From positions 470,156 to 534,155 of the forward strand of contig VZSR01002145.1 in assembly GCA_013398615.1 (NCBI GenBank): 64,000 bases of DNA, written 5' to 3'. Below the pieces are notes generated by a model. The model was not told where the DNA came from and searched no databases. It saw nothing but the letters and a program-made list of their open reading frames with translations. The translations under genes and the position numbers were made by a program. Shown in pieces: positions 62,999-64,000 of this stretch. This stretch comes from Brachypodius melanocephalos (taxonomy: Eukaryota > Chordata > Aves > Passeriformes > Pycnonotidae). The first letter of the stretch is position 1. Each line of letters begins with the position of its first letter.

Positions 62999-63340
62999 AG
63001 GATTTTAAGAGAAAAAACCAACTCACGTGGAAACTTGACCATTCCAGAATCTTGGGAATTTCAGAAATATGCAATTTCCGCTGTGCAGGAGTGCAGGTGG
63101 TTTGTACAGTGGAGGGGCTGTACCTCAGTTTGAGTGTGCTGTGGTAATAAGGAGAGCTGACAGCTCACAGCTGCACAGACTGTTCTGGCCTTTGATTTTA
63201 TACCAGTTTTGTACAGTCAGAAGTTCTAATTCAAATTACAGTCAGTTGAATTAATGCTACTGGTGCTTTGTTGTGTCTCTTTTTGAACTCTACAGCTCTT
63301 TCATAGAAATGAGAAAATAAATTACTGTTCTCAGACTGTC
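62999..63340 (+). other. IFT20: IFT20 3' UTR
   Basis: About 340 bases from the TAG to the expected cleavage point downstream of AATAAA at 63316-63321. A T/G-containing stretch (TGTCTGGCTGT) follows the signal. Confidence 0.75.
63316..63321 (+). terminator. IFT20: IFT20 poly(A) signal
   Basis: AATAAA lies 318 bases after the stop. It is the only plus-strand canonical signal in this stretch. Confidence 0.75.
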
Positions 63341-64000
63341 TGGCTGTACAAGAATTAGTTGCTCCTGCTCTATTATTTTTCAGTGTAAGGGTTAACACAG
63401 ATCTATATTGCCTATGTTCCTTTTTCAACAGAATTAGGAAAAAAAGACAGAAATGTATGATTTCCAGAATGGACCAATTACAGACACAAAAAAGCAGAAA
63501 CTACATGAAAAGAACTTTGAACTGTTCCCAAGGAATGTCCATTCAGGACTGTCAAAATATGAGAGCTGAATCCTTTCATGGGCATTATTAGGGTGGAACA
63601 CCAGACTGATGAGGGAAACCATTCCAAGTGTCAGTGACACCAGGAGTGCACGAACTATAAACTACAAACACAAGTGTGAACTCAAGCCTCATGCTGAAGA
63701 TGCATTTTGTGTATGTCTTACTTCAGTATGGAAATGGTGCCCTTTCCAAAGCCTGGGGAAGGCTTCAGCTTTATGCTGTGGAGTCCCAACTGCACCAGCA
63801 GTGCCTCAGCAGCTTTGTGGGTCCCGTCACCTCACCAGGCTCCAGATCAAAACCAATCCCAACCACAGAACTATCTGGAGTTGTAACTCATGCATGGATT
63901 TACTGAGAACTCACCACCATCTCATGGTCACCCTAAGTTCCTTAAGCCATTCTCTGAAGAAGACTGAATGCAGTTTAATGCATTTAGTTATTTATTTCCA
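63341..64000. other. Intergenic right edge; no gene resolved
   Basis: No coding sequence is recognised. A minus-strand AATAAA at 63991-63996 may be the poly(A) signal of a convergent gene to the right. In human the gene on this side of IFT20 is TMEM97, convergent with IFT20, but nothing in the window proves it here. Confidence 0.4.

Noticed and set aside
1..64000. Novel defence, CRISPR, phage or biosynthetic system
   Set aside because: The window is ordinary vertebrate chromosome with four known genes. No arrays, operons or mobile-element genes were seen.

Overview
The window is vertebrate nuclear DNA with long introns, CpG-island promoters and poly(A) signals. Gene content and order suggest a bird, with a region like chicken chromosome 19. 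Repeat density is very low, only short CR1-like LINE relics are visible, and no Alu- or B1-type SINEs are seen. The bird assignment is an inference from gene order and repeats; it was not checked by a database search.

Layout from left to right. (1) 1-13,975, + strand: the 3' part of MNT, the MAX-binding repressor. It comprises about 5.7 kb of an upstream intron, a leucine-zipper exon (5758-5950), the last coding exon (7461-8167) and a probable 3' UTR of up to 5.8 kb. (2) 13,976-15,555: short intergenic spacer. (3) 15,555-51,040, - strand: a complete SGSM2 gene. I resolved 24 coding exons in consistent phase, encoding 1049 residues with a RUN domain, a Rab-binding PH-like domain and a split TBC RabGAP domain. 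(4) 51,370-61,000, - strand: TNFAIP1, a BTB-domain CUL3 adaptor, with six coding exons, 314 residues and a long 3' UTR ending close behind the SGSM2 promoter. (5) 61,250-63,340, + strand: IFT20, four coding exons and 132 residues, divergent from TNFAIP1 across a GC-rich shared promoter. (6) 63,341-64,000: no coding sequence; a minus-strand poly(A) signal at the edge hints at a convergent neighbour.

These are four separate cellular genes, not an operon or a novel system. MNT represses MYC/MAX targets, SGSM2 acts on RAB/RAP small GTPases, TNFAIP1 targets RhoA for CUL3-dependent degradation, and IFT20 moves ciliary membrane cargo from the Golgi. In human, MNT-SGSM2 lies at 17p13.3 and TNFAIP1-IFT20 at 17q11.2, so their adjacency here marks a rearrangement boundary.

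The points most worth a second look are a 45-codon SGSM2 cassette exon with a weak donor, three GTAGGT tandem donors in SGSM2, an intronic poly(A) site in TNFAIP1, the SGSM2-TNFAIP1 synteny junction, and tandem repeats inside both CpG-island promoters.
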